The translations under genes were made by a program, and so were the position numbers. From positions 1 through 64,000 of the forward strand of contig CAVORH010000026.1 in assembly GCA_963698565.1 (NCBI GenBank): a stretch of 64,000 nucleotides of DNA, in the 5' to 3' direction. This document shows positions 18,252 to 27,730 of this stretch, piece by piece. The notes beneath the pieces were generated by a model. The model was not told the DNA's origin. It saw nothing but the letters and a program-made list of their open reading frames with translations, and ran no database searches. This stretch comes from Sva-07 sp963698565. Its GTDB lineage: Bacteria > Actinomycetota > Acidimicrobiia > Acidimicrobiales > Ilumatobacteraceae. Positions within the stretch are counted from its first letter, which is position 1. Each line of letters starts with the position of its first letter.

Positions 18252-18433
18252 CCATCCAGTCAAGCGCATCCGACGGCGAAGTGTTCGCGGTCTCGGGGTC
18301 GGCGCCGTCGCGAGACACACTGCGCAAGCGCGTCATGTCGATCGGTCGTGGGAGCGGGCCCGCAGGTGAATATTCGGCGCTGTACCGCGAACTGCTCGGC
18401 TGAGCGCGGTCTCGCTGTGTACGTTGGAGGTCG

Positions 18434-19663
18434 ATGGCTGTCGAACCGACCGTGCTCGTGATCGTGCTCGCCGGCGGCGAGGGCAAGCGTCTCGCCCCGC
18501 TGACCAACGACCGAGCCAAGCCGGCGGTGCCGTTCGCCGGCACCTACCGGCTGATCGACTTCGCGCTGTCCAACTTCGCGAACGCCGGGTACCTGAAGAT
18601 CGTCGTGCTCACCCAGTACAAGAGCCACAGCCTCGACCGTCACATCTCCCAGACCTGGCGCTTCTCGGCAATGCTCGACAACTACGTCACCCCGGTGCCT
18701 GCGCAGATGCGGCGCGGCCCGTACTGGTTCCAGGGCTCCGCAGACGCGATCTACCAGAACCTCAACCTGATCTCCGACGAGTCGCCCGACATCGTGTGCG
18801 TGTTCGGGGCCGACCACATCTATCGGATGGACCCGCGCCAGATGGTGGCCGAACACGCCGAGACCGGTGCCGGCGTCACCGTGGCGGCGATCCCGGTGCC
18901 GAAGCACGAGGCGACCGAGTTCGGGGTGATCGAGGTCGACGACGAGGGCCGGATCCTCGCCTTCCACGAGAAGGTGGCATCGCCGCCCACGATGCCCGGC
19001 AACGACCAGATGTGCCTCGCCAGCATGGGCAACTACGTGTTCGACACCCAGACGTTGATCGACGTCGTGACCCCCCGAGAGAACCAGTACACCGACCTCG
19101 GCAGCCACGTGATCCCCGCGCTCACCGACGCTGGTGTCGCCCGCGCCTACGACTTCTCGAAGAACATCGTGCCGGGCCAGGACGATCGCGAGAAGGGCTA
19201 CTGGCGCGACGTCGGAACGATCGACTCGTTCTTCCACGCCAACATGGACCTGATCGCACCGGTGCCGATCTTCAATCTGTACAACGAGAAGTGGCCGGTC
19301 TACACGTCACGCCGAGCGCTCCCACCGGCCAAGGTGTCACGCGGGCGCGGCGGCGAGCCGTCGTTCGTCGACGGCAGCCTGCTGTGTCAGGGCTCGATCA
19401 TCTCGGGGTCGCACGTCGAGCGGTCGATCGTCGGTCCCGGCACGTTCATCGACCACGACGCGCACGTCACCGACTCGATCATCTTCCCCGACGTCCGCAT
19501 CGGTCCCGGCGTGCGGCTGCACCGCTGCATCGTCGACAAGAACGTCGTCGTGCCGGAGTGGACCCGTGTCGGGCTCGAACTCGACGCCGATCGCGAGCAC
19601 TTCACGGTCAGCGACGAAGGTGTCGTCGTGATCGAGAAGGGCCGCAACCTCGCCCAACGCTGA
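18434..19663 (+). CDS. glgC: Glucose-1-phosphate adenylyltransferase (ADP-glucose pyrophosphorylase)
   Basis: GlgC makes ADP-glucose from ATP and glucose-1-phosphate, the first committed step of bacterial glycogen synthesis. The 409-residue length fits. The nucleotidyltransferase core starts with LAGGEGKRLAPLT and AKPAVPFAGTYRLIDF; FGADHIYRMD and the sugar-phosphate-binding WRDVGTIDSFFHANMDL follow, then a left-handed beta-helix C-terminus (HVERSIVGPGTFIDHDAHV). GGAGG six bases before the ATG supports this start. The allosteric Arg/Lys region at the N-terminus looks conserved. A debranching-like glycosidase at 33-35 kb may be functionally linked. Confidence 0.95.
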   Translation: MAVEPTVLVIVLAGGEGKRLAPLTNDRAKPAVPFAGTYRLIDFALSNFANAGYLKIVVLTQYKSHSLDRHISQTWRFSAMLDNYVTPVPAQMRRGPYWFQGSADAIYQNLNLISDESPDIVCVFGADHIYRMDPRQMVAEHAETGAGVTVAAIPVPKHEATEFGVIEVDDEGRILAFHEKVASPPTMPGNDQMCLASMGNYVFDTQTLIDVVTPRENQYTDLGSHVIPALTDAGVARAYDFSKNIVPGQDDREKGYWRDVGTIDSFFHANMDLIAPVPIFNLYNEKWPVYTSRRALPPAKVSRGRGGEPSFVDGSLLCQGSIISGSHVERSIVGPGTFIDHDAHVTDSIIFPDVRIGPGVRLHRCIVDKNVVVPEWTRVGLELDADREHFTVSDEGVVVIEKGRNLAQR

Positions 19664-19747
19664 CCCGCGACACCCCTCGCCGACCCGAGATGCGACGTGA
19701 GATGAGACGTGGGGTCTGACCCCGTGCAACGACCTGGCGGGTGATGG

Positions 19748-20779
19748 TCAGGCGAGGAGCGATCTCGGGGTCTGGTCGCGGGGGCCGGGGAAGGGGAGTG
19801 GGACCTCGCTCGCGTTGCGGCCGGCGGACCAGTGCGCAGCGGCGATCACGTCGAGGACCTGTCGCCCGAGCAGCGAGGTGGCCGGCACCGGCCGGCCGGT
19901 GCGGATGTTGGTCCAGAATCGTTTGAGCTGCGCGGCGTAGCCGTAGTCGTCGACCAGCGACGGGGGGCCACCGGTGGGCGCACCCACCGGCATGGGGTCG
20001 CCGTTGTGCTCGAGCGACGGTTGCGGATACAGCTCGGCGCGCAACACGCCGCTCGCGCTCGACGCCTGCAGGTCCCAGCTCGGCGTCGCACCCGGCTGCC
20101 AGCCGACGACGATCGTGGCCAGCAGCCCCGACGCGAACCGCAGCTTGACCGTGCCGTGCTCGCGGTCGGTTCCTGCGTCCGTGATCACGGCGGTGAGCGA
20201 CGTGGGCGATCCTGCGCCTGCCTCGGCCGCCGTACGCAGGACCAGGCCGACCGGATGGACGCCGAGGTCGAAGAGTGCGCCGCCACCCCACGACGCCTCG
20301 TCGTCTCGACGCCAGGTCGGCGGCGCCTGCAGCGCTCTCGCAGACAGGTGGGTCAGCAGTCCGAGCGAGCCGACATCGGCGAGCAGGGCGTCGATCACCG
20401 GCGACGCGACGAGATGCTCGGAGTAGAGCACCGCCCGGCCGAATCGCGCCTCGGCGTCGATCAGACGGTCGGCGTCGGCGAGTGTGCAGGCGAGCGGTGC
20501 CTCGACGACCACCTGGTAGCCGGCGGTGAGCAACCCGATCGCGTCGTCGACGTGCGCGGCCGGGGGAGTGGCCACGATCGCGAGGTCGCCGAGGCGATCG
20601 TCCAGCAGCGCCTCGTACGGCAGCGGTCGGGCACCGATGGAGCGGGCGAGCGTGGTGGATCGTGCCAGGTCACGAGAGGCAACCGCTCGCACCGGCCACC
20701 CGAGCGACTGGCAGGCCGCGGCATGAACGCTCGCCACCATGCCCGCACCCCAGAGCACCACGTCGGGTCGGCGCTGCAT
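19748..20779 (-). CDS. Gfo/Idh/MocA-family NAD(P)-dependent oxidoreductase
   Basis: A 343-residue protein with an N-terminal Rossmann fold (WGAGMVASVHAAA in place of the usual GxGxxG), the TPPAAHVDDAIGLLTAG loop, and VVVEAPLACTLADAD, where the family's EKP motif reads EAP. This change removes the usual catalytic Lys, so the chemistry may differ or be lost. The C-terminal half has the GGGALFDLGVHPVGL segment typical of the substrate-binding sheet. Family members oxidise or reduce sugars and polyols. It starts 5 bp after the F420-type oxidoreductase gene, so the two form an operon. Confidence 0.75.
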   Translation of the reverse strand: MQRRPDVVLWGAGMVASVHAAACQSLGWPVRAVASRDLARSTTLARSIGARPLPYEALLDDRLGDLAIVATPPAAHVDDAIGLLTAGYQVVVEAPLACTLADADRLIDAEARFGRAVLYSEHLVASPVIDALLADVGSLGLLTHLSARALQAPPTWRRDDEASWGGGALFDLGVHPVGLVLRTAAEAGAGSPTSLTAVITDAGTDREHGTVKLRFASGLLATIVVGWQPGATPSWDLQASSASGVLRAELYPQPSLEHNGDPMPVGAPTGGPPSLVDDYGYAAQLKRFWTNIRTGRPVPATSLLGRQVLDVIAAAHWSAGRNASEVPLPFPGPRDQTPRSLLA

Positions 20780-20784
20780 CGTCG

Positions 20785-21735
20785 CTAGGCCCCGGCCAGT
20801 TCGGCGACGACCGGTGCGAACGAGTCGATCTCGTCCGCACCCACGATCACGTAGCTGAACCCGTAGTCCGCTCGGAGCGCGAGCAGATCCTCGATGATTC
20901 GTGCCGGACTGCCGATCAGGGCGTACGGGCTGGCGTCGAGCATCGCCTCGTCGACCGAGAGCGCTCGGGCGATCCGCTCGACGCGGCCCGCCCGATCGTC
21001 GGTGACCGCGTTGAAGAACGTGCGGATGTTCATCTCGATGTCGGCGATCCGGTCGCCGGCCTGCTCGGCGACGATCGCCACCTTGGCCTCGACCGCCTCG
21101 GCGGTCATCGTGGCGAAGGCTTCGGGGCCGAAGACGCCCGCATCGAGCGTGCCGTTGACCCCGACGATGTCGGCTTCACGCGCGGCGATGCCGAGCACAC
21201 GCGGGCCGCCGCCGCCGATCAGGATCGGCGGGCACGGCGACTGGACGGGTTTGGGCCGGCCGTCGTAGTCGGTGACGCGGTAGTGCTCGCCCTCGAACGA
21301 GAACGGCTGCGGTCCCATCGCCCCTCGGATCACGGCGAGTCCCTCCACGAACCGATCGACGCGCACGCCGGCGCGGTCGTACGGCAGCCCGAGCTGTTCG
21401 TAGTCGGAGATCATCCACCCGGCACCGAGCCCGATCTCGACCCGGCCGTCCGACAGCACGTCCATCGTGGCGAGCTCCTTGGCGAGGATCGCCGGGTGCT
21501 TGTAGTCGTTGTCGAACACGAGCGCACCGGCCCGCAGGGTCGTGGTCGCATCGAGGATCGCCTGCAGGGCGGGCATCGGAGCGAACTGTTCGGTGAAGTG
21601 GTCGGGCATCGTCGCCACCGAGTAGCCGAGGGCTTCGATCCGGCGCGCGGTGTCGCGCCAGGTCCGACCGTCGGTCGGGGCGGACAACTGCACGCCGAAG
21701 CGGAACGGTCGGCTGGGGAAGCGACTGGTGGGCAC
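20785..21735 (-). CDS. F420-dependent LLM-class oxidoreductase, TIGR03621-like
   Basis: A luciferase-like TIM-barrel protein of 316 residues from GTG 21733-21735 (333 residues from ATG 21784-21786). Recognisable blocks are FRFGVQLSAPTDGRTWRDTA, ATMPDHFTEQFAPMPALQA, LRAGALVFDNDYKHPAILAK, and GRVEIGLGAGWMISDYEQ, which match the TIGR03621 subfamily of probable F420-dependent enzymes. The glycine-rich PPILIGGGGPRVL stretch should bind the cofactor phosphate. The open frame runs much further upstream, but that part is antisense to the penicillin-binding protein gene. The substrate is unknown. Confidence 0.8.
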   Translation of the reverse strand: MPTSRFPSRPFRFGVQLSAPTDGRTWRDTARRIEALGYSVATMPDHFTEQFAPMPALQAILDATTTLRAGALVFDNDYKHPAILAKELATMDVLSDGRVEIGLGAGWMISDYEQLGLPYDRAGVRVDRFVEGLAVIRGAMGPQPFSFEGEHYRVTDYDGRPKPVQSPCPPILIGGGGPRVLGIAAREADIVGVNGTLDAGVFGPEAFATMTAEAVEAKVAIVAEQAGDRIADIEMNIRTFFNAVTDDRAGRVERIARALSVDEAMLDASPYALIGSPARIIEDLLALRADYGFSYVIVGADEIDSFAPVVAELAGA

Positions 21736-21819
21736 GGGAGCGAACGTAGCCGACGCTCCGTCGGGGCGTCGGGGCCTGCCGTCCATGGCGCAATCGGCGC
21801 AAGTATCGTGGCTCCCACT

Positions 21820-24030
21820 GTGCGCCTCCTCGGTTTCATCCCCCGACTGCTGCTCGTCGTCGCAGCCGGCGCGCTCCTGGTCACCGCCACGGTGGTCGGC
21901 GTCGCACCCCGGGTGTGGTCGACGGCGAACTCGCACGAGGAACTGCCCGTCGAACTCCCCGAATTCGAGGCGCTCGCCCAGCGCACGTACATCTACGACG
22001 CCAACGGCGAAGAGATCGGGATCTACGAGCTCGAGAACTCCCAGCCGATCCCGTTCGAGGAGATCCCGCCTGATGTCGTCGACGCCTTCCTCACCGTGGA
22101 GGACAAGGAGTTCTTCACCCACGACGGCATCAACGTCCGCAGCCTCGTCCGCGCCACACTGTCGAACTTCGCGTCCGACGCGCCGCAGCAGGGTGCCTCC
22201 ACGATCACGATGCAGGTCGTCAAGAACGACTTCCTCGCCGGACTGGAGCGCGACGGCCGCTACAAGCTCCTGCAGATCCACTACGCCCGGATGCTCGAGA
22301 AGGAGCTCTCGAAGGAGGAGATCCTCGCCCGGTACCTCAACACGGTGTTCTTCGGCAACAACGCCTACGGCATCGCCGCCGCTGCCGAGACCTACTTCGG
22401 CAAGACCGCTCAGGAGCTGAGCTTCACGGAGGCGGCGTTCCTCGCCGGCCTCGTCCGTTCGCCGTCGGGGTTCGACCCGATCAACGAACCCGAACGCAGC
22501 CGGGCACGCTGGCTGCAGGTGGTCGCCCGCCTCGAGGACGAGGGCAAGGTCACGCCACTCGAGGCAGAACAGCTCACCGAGTTCGTACTTCCGTCGCGTG
22601 TCAAGACGCTGCCCGACCGTTCGTACGAGCGCAACTACTACACCGAGGCGTTGCGCGATTACCTGCTGAATCGCAGCACCGTGCTCGGCGACACCTATCA
22701 GGAGCGGTACAACCAGCTGTTCCGCGGCGGTCTGCGGATCCACACGACGCTCGACGCCAACCTCCAGGCGATGGCCGTGCAGGCCCGCGACCGCCTGCCC
22801 GACACGTTCCAGGGCTTCGACGCCTCGATCGTGTCGCTCGACTCGACCACCGGTGCCATCCGTGTGATGGTCGGTGGGCGAGGCTTCGTACCCAACGAGC
22901 GTGAGGTCAACATGGCGATCTCGCCGCGCCAGACGGGGTCCAGCATCAAGATGTTCATCCTCGCTGCCGCCGTGCAGGCAGGGGCCCAACAGAACGACCT
23001 GATCGACGGCTCCGACCCCTGCCGCTTCGCCGTGCCCGGCGACGACGACTTCGTGGTCGACGCGGTCAACGGCGGTCTCGCCACGCTGCAGTCCCAGACG
23101 ACCAAGTCGATCAACTGTGCCTTCGTGCGTCTGTCGCAGATCGTCGGCCTCAACCGTGTCGTCGACACCACCTATCGGATGGCGCGTTCGCCCTACCTCT
23201 ACAAGGACCAGCCCGCCTCGGAGCGCCTCCCCATCGACCCGTTCATCAGCTTCGCCACCGGCGCCAACGAGCTGGCGCCGATCGACATGGCGTCCGGTGT
23301 GCAGTCGATCGCCAACGAGGGCATCCACCACGAGCCGTACTACGTCGAGTACATCGACAATGCCGCAGGCGAGCGCATCTACACCCACCTCGACCCCGGC
23401 ACGGAGGTGCTCGATCGCGACGCTGCGCTCGAGATCGTGCAGATCATGAAGGGTCCGATCTACGGCGGCGGCACCGGCCGACGCGCCGCGTTCGATGATC
23501 GTCGCCCCGCGTTCGGCAAGACCGGCACCCAGGAGAACAACACCAACGCCTGGTTCGTCGGCGGCACCAAGCAGCTCTCGACGGCCGTGTGGGTCGGCGA
23601 CCCCAACGCCTACACCCCGATGCAACGCGTCCCCGGGCTCACCGAGTTCGGCCCCAACGTCCAGGGTGGCCACTACCCGGCCGTGATCTGGAAGGCGTTC
23701 ATGGAGCCGGCGCACACACTGCTCCCGGTGGTCGACTGGGATCGGCCGCCGCCGCCGGAACGCCCGAACGCCCGCCTCTACCTCCCCGGCAACGAGTGCA
23801 TCCTGGTCACTGCCGTGGTTCCCGCCGAGACGGTACCCGTCGACCCGAACGCGCCCACGACCACCCTGGCGCCCGATGCCGAGCCGGCCGAGCCGGTCGA
23901 GACGGCACCCCCGGTGACGGTCGTGACCCAATCGGTCGAGGTGGGCGACACGATCCCGCCGGACGTGCTCGACCCCAACGTGCCGTTGCCGATCCTGCCG
24001 ATCACCGACAATGTCGGCCCATGTCGATGA
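21820..24030 (+). CDS. Class A penicillin-binding protein (bifunctional glycosyltransferase/transpeptidase)
   Basis: Builds and cross-links peptidoglycan on the outer face of the membrane. From GTG 21820 it has 736 residues (a GTG at 21808 is also in frame). After a short N-terminal anchor helix (LLLVVAAGALLVTATVV) comes the glycosyltransferase domain with catalytic Glu in TVEDKEFFTHDG, QGASTITMQ and LNTVFFGNNAYGI. The transpeptidase domain has the SxxK nucleophile in QTGSSIKMF, SxN in TTKSINCAF and KTG in FGKTGTQENN. A Pro/Thr/Glu-rich tail of about 80 residues follows. It is divergent from the F420-type oxidoreductase. Confidence 0.92.
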   Translation: MRLLGFIPRLLLVVAAGALLVTATVVGVAPRVWSTANSHEELPVELPEFEALAQRTYIYDANGEEIGIYELENSQPIPFEEIPPDVVDAFLTVEDKEFFTHDGINVRSLVRATLSNFASDAPQQGASTITMQVVKNDFLAGLERDGRYKLLQIHYARMLEKELSKEEILARYLNTVFFGNNAYGIAAAAETYFGKTAQELSFTEAAFLAGLVRSPSGFDPINEPERSRARWLQVVARLEDEGKVTPLEAEQLTEFVLPSRVKTLPDRSYERNYYTEALRDYLLNRSTVLGDTYQERYNQLFRGGLRIHTTLDANLQAMAVQARDRLPDTFQGFDASIVSLDSTTGAIRVMVGGRGFVPNEREVNMAISPRQTGSSIKMFILAAAVQAGAQQNDLIDGSDPCRFAVPGDDDFVVDAVNGGLATLQSQTTKSINCAFVRLSQIVGLNRVVDTTYRMARSPYLYKDQPASERLPIDPFISFATGANELAPIDMASGVQSIANEGIHHEPYYVEYIDNAAGERIYTHLDPGTEVLDRDAALEIVQIMKGPIYGGGTGRRAAFDDRRPAFGKTGTQENNTNAWFVGGTKQLSTAVWVGDPNAYTPMQRVPGLTEFGPNVQGGHYPAVIWKAFMEPAHTLLPVVDWDRPPPPERPNARLYLPGNECILVTAVVPAETVPVDPNAPTTTLAPDAEPAEPVETAPPVTVVTQSVEVGDTIPPDVLDPNVPLPILPITDNVGPCR

Positions 24031-24049
24031 CCTGCCACACTGTGTGGCG

Positions 24050-24757
24050 ATGACCCTCGCGCAGCTGCTCCTCGACCTCCAATCGATCGACACGTCGGCT
24101 GACCAGCTGACCCACCGTCGCGAGCACTCTGCGCTGCGCGCCGAGTTCACCGCGGCGACCCAACGGGCGAAGGACTGGGAACGTCGGCGCGCCGCGCTCC
24201 GGGCCCGCGTCGACGAGCTGGGCGCAGCGATCGAGGCGGCCGAGACCAAGGGTGCCGAGCTGTCAGCGCATCGGCTGCGGCTCGAGCAGCAGCTGAAGAC
24301 CGTGATCGCGCCGCGCGAGGCCGAAGCGCTGATGCACGAGATCGCCAGCATCGAAGCCCAGCGCGACGAACTCGACACCGAGGAACTGGCAGCGCTCGAG
24401 GAGCAGTCATCGGTCGACGACCGGCTCGCTGAGCATCTCGCCGAGCAGGACGCCGTGACGACGGCGGTTCGCCTCGCCGACACGGCGTTCGCCCAGGAGG
24501 TCGCGGACATCGAGGCCGAACTCGCGTCCCTGGCCGAGCGGCGCGACGACCTGCGTGGTCAGATCGACGACATCCACCTGGCCACCTACGACCGCAAACG
24601 GGCCGCGTTCGGTGTCGCGGTTGCGTCGCTCGTCGGCAAACAGTGCCAGGGCTGCCACCTGGAGTTGTCGGCCGCCGAGATCGACACCGTCAAGGACGAG
24701 GCCGTGGAGACGGGCGTCGCCGACTGCCCCGATTGCGGTCGGCTGTTGATCGTCTGA
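24050..24757 (+). CDS. Coiled-coil protein with C-terminal zinc ribbon (CT398-like)
   Basis: A 235-residue protein. Residues about 5-175 are almost entirely helical with heptad-like leucine/alanine patterns and many Glu and Arg residues, predicting a long antiparallel coiled coil. The end has four cysteines in CQGCHLEL and CPDCGRLL, a zinc ribbon. This is the architecture of the widespread C4-type zinc-ribbon family related to CT398/HP0958, proposed to be chaperone- or nucleic-acid-linked. It starts 19 bp after the penicillin-binding protein and ends 3 bp before the next gene, so the three probably share an mRNA. Confidence 0.75.
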   Translation: MTLAQLLLDLQSIDTSADQLTHRREHSALRAEFTAATQRAKDWERRRAALRARVDELGAAIEAAETKGAELSAHRLRLEQQLKTVIAPREAEALMHEIASIEAQRDELDTEELAALEEQSSVDDRLAEHLAEQDAVTTAVRLADTAFAQEVADIEAELASLAERRDDLRGQIDDIHLATYDRKRAAFGVAVASLVGKQCQGCHLELSAAEIDTVKDEAVETGVADCPDCGRLLIV

Positions 24758-24760
24758 GCC

Positions 24761-25249
24761 GTGTTCTTCTGGTTCATCGGTACCGCGGTGATCTCGGTCG
24801 GCCTCGTCTTCCGCGATCCGCGCTTCGACTACCGCCTGCTGATCGTCGGCTCGGTGCTCCCGGTCGGTGAGGGGGTGTTCGGCGGGGCGAGGGTGCTGCA
24901 CGGCCTCGTGTTCAGCGTGTTGTTGCTCGCCGTGATCGTGCTGGCGACGTCGGGCCGCAAGCCGATCCGCAAGGTGCTGCTCGGTCTGCCGATCGGCATG
25001 ATCCTCCACCTGGTGTTCGACGGTGCCTGGAACAACACCGAGGTGTTCTGGTGGCCCTTCTTCGGCTGGTCGTTCGACGATGCACCGCTCCCCGTTCTCG
25101 ATCGCGGTGTGTGGAGCCTGCTGCTGGAGGCGATCGGCGTGGCGCTGTGTGTCTGGCTCTGGCGTCACAACCATCTGGGTGATCCCGAGCGTCGTCGAGC
25201 CTTCCTGCGTGATGGCCAGCTCGATGCGGTCCCCGAACGTTTCGGCTGA
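24761..25249 (+). CDS. Integral membrane protein, possible DUF457/YdjM-like
   Basis: A 162-residue protein from GTG 24761 with about four hydrophobic segments (starting FFWFIGTAVISVGLVF, then VLHGLVFSVLLLAVIVLA, then LGLPIGMILHLVFDGAW, then LLLEAIGVALCVWLW). A His in the second helix, the HLVFDGAW motif and the acidic DYRLL stretch resemble the metal-binding residues of membrane metal-dependent hydrolases of the YdjM/DUF457 type, which is a weak match. It is 3 bp downstream of the zinc-ribbon gene. Confidence 0.6.
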   Translation: MFFWFIGTAVISVGLVFRDPRFDYRLLIVGSVLPVGEGVFGGARVLHGLVFSVLLLAVIVLATSGRKPIRKVLLGLPIGMILHLVFDGAWNNTEVFWWPFFGWSFDDAPLPVLDRGVWSLLLEAIGVALCVWLWRHNHLGDPERRRAFLRDGQLDAVPERFG

Positions 25250-25288
25250 CCCGCCGCCCACCGCTCCCGCTGTGGAACACTGCAGGGC

Positions 25289-25873
25289 GTGCTGATCCTC
25301 GTGCGACATGGCCGAACCCAGGCGAATCTGGAGGGCCGCCTGCAGGGCCGCCTCGACCAGGACCTCGACGACCGGGGCCGCCAACAGGCGGTGGCGATCG
25401 CCGCCTACGTCCAGGACCGGTGCGAGGTCGACTTCGTGATCTCCAGCCCGCTGAAGCGGGCGATGCAGACCGCCGAGGCGTTCGGCCGGCCGGTCGAGAT
25501 CGACGATCGCTGGATGGAGTTGTCGTACGGCGAGTACGAAGGGACGCCGCATGCGGATGTCCCGTCGGAGGTGTGGTCACGCTGGCGCGAGGACCAACAC
25601 TTCACCCCGGAGGGAGGGGAGTCGCTGGCCACCCTCGACGCCCGCGTCCGCGGAGCGTGCGACGAGCTGCTCGGCCGTGCCGATGCATCGAACGTCGTGG
25701 TGGTGAGCCACGTGTCACCGATGAAGTCGGCAGTGGCGTGGGCGCTCGGCGTCGACATCGGCATCTCGTTCAACTGCCACCTCGACCACGCCTCGGTCTG
25801 CCGCATCGCCGTGCGCAGCGGCCGCCCGATCCTGCACACCTTCAACGAAACCGCCGTCCTGCCCATCTCGTGA
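25289..25873 (+). CDS. Histidine phosphatase family protein (phosphoglycerate-mutase-like)
   Basis: A 194-residue enzyme of the RHG superfamily, beginning at GTG 25289. The phosphate-accepting His is in LVRHGRTQANLEGRLQG, the second conserved Arg is in ISSPLKRAMQTAEAF, the acid is in MELSYGEYEG, and the second catalytic His is in VVVSHVSPMKSAV. The pattern fits small-molecule phosphatases such as CobC- or GpmB-like enzymes; the substrate is not readable. The stop codon lies within the left arm of a strong hairpin that should end the transcript. Confidence 0.85.
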   Translation: MLILVRHGRTQANLEGRLQGRLDQDLDDRGRQQAVAIAAYVQDRCEVDFVISSPLKRAMQTAEAFGRPVEIDDRWMELSYGEYEGTPHADVPSEVWSRWREDQHFTPEGGESLATLDARVRGACDELLGRADASNVVVVSHVSPMKSAVAWALGVDIGISFNCHLDHASVCRIAVRSGRPILHTFNETAVLPIS

Positions 25874-25910
25874 ACTCGTGGGGGAGTAATCCCCCCACGA
25901 GTTCACGAGA
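25866..25910. terminator. Perfect 19-bp inverted repeat, bidirectional terminator
   Basis: Arms at 25866-25884 and 25892-25910 are exact reverse complements, separated by a 7-base loop. The hairpin lies between two convergent genes (stop at 25873; stop of the minus-strand gene at 25922) and overlaps the first stop codon. There is no U-run, as is common in high-G+C actinobacteria. Confidence 0.85.
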
Positions 25911-25921
25911 ACGGGGTGGGG

Positions 25922-27727
25922 TCAGCCGGCGGGGCTGGGGTACTGCGGTGGCGTCTCCTCCGGCGGTGGGGCGTCGTAGATCGTCACGGCGCCGTCGGGA
26001 TCGAACAGCTTGTTCTCCGACGGCCATTCGCCCGGCAGGTAGCGCTTGCCGCCGTCGACGTAGGCCCACATCCCGGTGCCGTCCTTGCGGATCTCGTCGG
26101 GTCCGGTGGCGGTCGGATCCCACCACATCAGCGTCGCATCGTCGACGCCGTTGTAGTCGGTCTCCGGCCAGAACCCGGCCGAGGTGCCGTAGGTCAGCAG
26201 CGGTTGGGTGAGCGCCGGGGTCGTGCCGGCTCCGGCGAACAGCGCGTCACGGAACGTTTCCGGGGTGAGGTTCGGCCCGGTCGCCTGCAGGTTCGCCGCC
26301 AGGAACGTGTAGTTGGGCATCAGCAACCCGATCGTGTCCTTGGCGGGAGGCTCGGCGCCCATGAACCATTCGTACAACCCGTAGAAGCCCGAGATCTCCG
26401 GCGTGACGGGCACGGCGATGTTGTGGGTGACGCCCACCGCGTTCGCCCACTGCTCCTGGTCGTAGGTGCGCCCGAACGCCGTCAGGTCGGACAGCGACGG
26501 TGCGACGACGACCCATTCCGGGAAGTACTCCTGCGCGGTCGCCTCACGCGTGAAGTCGCGAGGAGCGATGCCGTCGCTGGCCAACACCACCGTGGTGACG
26601 CCCGACGCCTTCAGCTTGGCGATGATCTGCGACGCCTGGGCCTGGATCGTTCCCGGATCGAGCGTGTACGGCAAGGTCTCGGCCACCGTCGCCCCGTCCT
26701 CGGTCATCCCGGCAACGAGCGTGTCCGCGATCTGCTGCGAGCGGTCGGTCGACGAGATGTACACGTGGCCGAACACCCGGGGCTGCGATGTGAAGGCCTC
26801 GTCGCCGGCGAAGTCGGCGTTGCCACCGATCAGCTGCTTGGCGATGAACTCGCGTGCGTGTGCCCGTGCCTGCTCGGCGTCGATGCCGAGTGAGTAGGCA
26901 TACGGGTCGCGGGCAGCGAACCACTCCTGGCCGGATCCGCCACACCCGATGCACACCACCTCGCGAGCGGTGAGCTCGTCGGCGAACGCATCGGTCAGTG
27001 CCGGACCACCGAGCACGGCGAAGGGCTCGAAGTCCTCGGCGATGCGGACGGCGTCGGCGCGAGCGGTCACCTCGTCGTTCGCGAGACCGGTGCTCACGTA
27101 CGTCTCGAGCTCGATCGTGCGGCCGTAGAGCTCGTAGAACTGCTCGAACATGCCGATCATGTCGCGGGCGGTCTGTTCCGATTCGGCGTTGGTGTCGTCG
27201 ACGCTCACGGCATCGGACAGGTAGTTGATGATCGGGTCGTCGTCGGGGCCCTGGTACTGGACGATCTTGATCGTGTCGGCGGTGACGCCGCGCGTGGTGT
27301 CGCCGCCGTTGTCGCCTTCGAACGGGGCGTAGCACTCGGGAGCGAAGAACCACTGGATCGCGAGGTTGCCGGTCTCGGTGTCGCAGCGCTCGTCCCAGGC
27401 CACCTCGATGCCCTGCTCCTGTGCCTGACCGAACGACAGCGGATAGGCGATCTCACCACCGGTGCCTTCGCCGTTGTCGGGGGAGTCGGTGCCGTCGGGG
27501 GCGGTCTCCGCGGGTGCGTCGGTGGTGTCCGGAGCGTCGGTGGCCGGCGGTGCCTCGGTTGCCGGCGTGGTGGCGTCGGTGGTCGAGGACTCGCTGTCGT
27601 CGTCGCCCCCTGCGACGACGACGAGCCCCACCACTGCGGCCACGACGAGCACGATCGCTCCGATCGGCCCCCACTTCTTCAAACTGCTGGACGAGGAGCC
27701 CCCGCCCTCTGCCTGTGCTGGTTGCAT
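25922..27727 (-). CDS. Membrane-anchored substrate-binding protein of a branched-chain-amino-acid-type ABC system
   Basis: A 601-residue protein with a cytoplasmic Ser-rich start, one membrane helix (GAIVLVVAAVVGLVVVAGG) and a Thr/Ala/Asp/Pro-rich linker to about residue 90, with no lipobox. The rest has the two-lobed periplasmic-binding fold of Leu/Ile/Val or amide-binding proteins: DTIKIVQYQGPDDDPIINY, the MIGMFEQFYELYG helix, and HVYISSTDRSQQIADT. A CIGCGGSG pair may form a disulphide. The usual secreted lipoprotein anchor is replaced by a helix, so it probably stays tethered. It is the last gene of the transport operon, 3 bp after the fused ATPase gene. Confidence 0.85.
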   Translation of the reverse strand: MQPAQAEGGGSSSSSLKKWGPIGAIVLVVAAVVGLVVVAGGDDDSESSTTDATTPATEAPPATDAPDTTDAPAETAPDGTDSPDNGEGTGGEIAYPLSFGQAQEQGIEVAWDERCDTETGNLAIQWFFAPECYAPFEGDNGGDTTRGVTADTIKIVQYQGPDDDPIINYLSDAVSVDDTNAESEQTARDMIGMFEQFYELYGRTIELETYVSTGLANDEVTARADAVRIAEDFEPFAVLGGPALTDAFADELTAREVVCIGCGGSGQEWFAARDPYAYSLGIDAEQARAHAREFIAKQLIGGNADFAGDEAFTSQPRVFGHVYISSTDRSQQIADTLVAGMTEDGATVAETLPYTLDPGTIQAQASQIIAKLKASGVTTVVLASDGIAPRDFTREATAQEYFPEWVVVAPSLSDLTAFGRTYDQEQWANAVGVTHNIAVPVTPEISGFYGLYEWFMGAEPPAKDTIGLLMPNYTFLAANLQATGPNLTPETFRDALFAGAGTTPALTQPLLTYGTSAGFWPETDYNGVDDATLMWWDPTATGPDEIRKDGTGMWAYVDGGKRYLPGEWPSENKLFDPDGAVTIYDAPPPEETPPQYPSPAG

Positions 27728-27730
27728 GAT

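Noticed and set aside
21787..24510. Long minus-strand open frame continuing upstream of the F420-type oxidoreductase
   Set aside because: It is antisense to the penicillin-binding protein, which has all catalytic motifs; high G+C content produces such open antisense frames.
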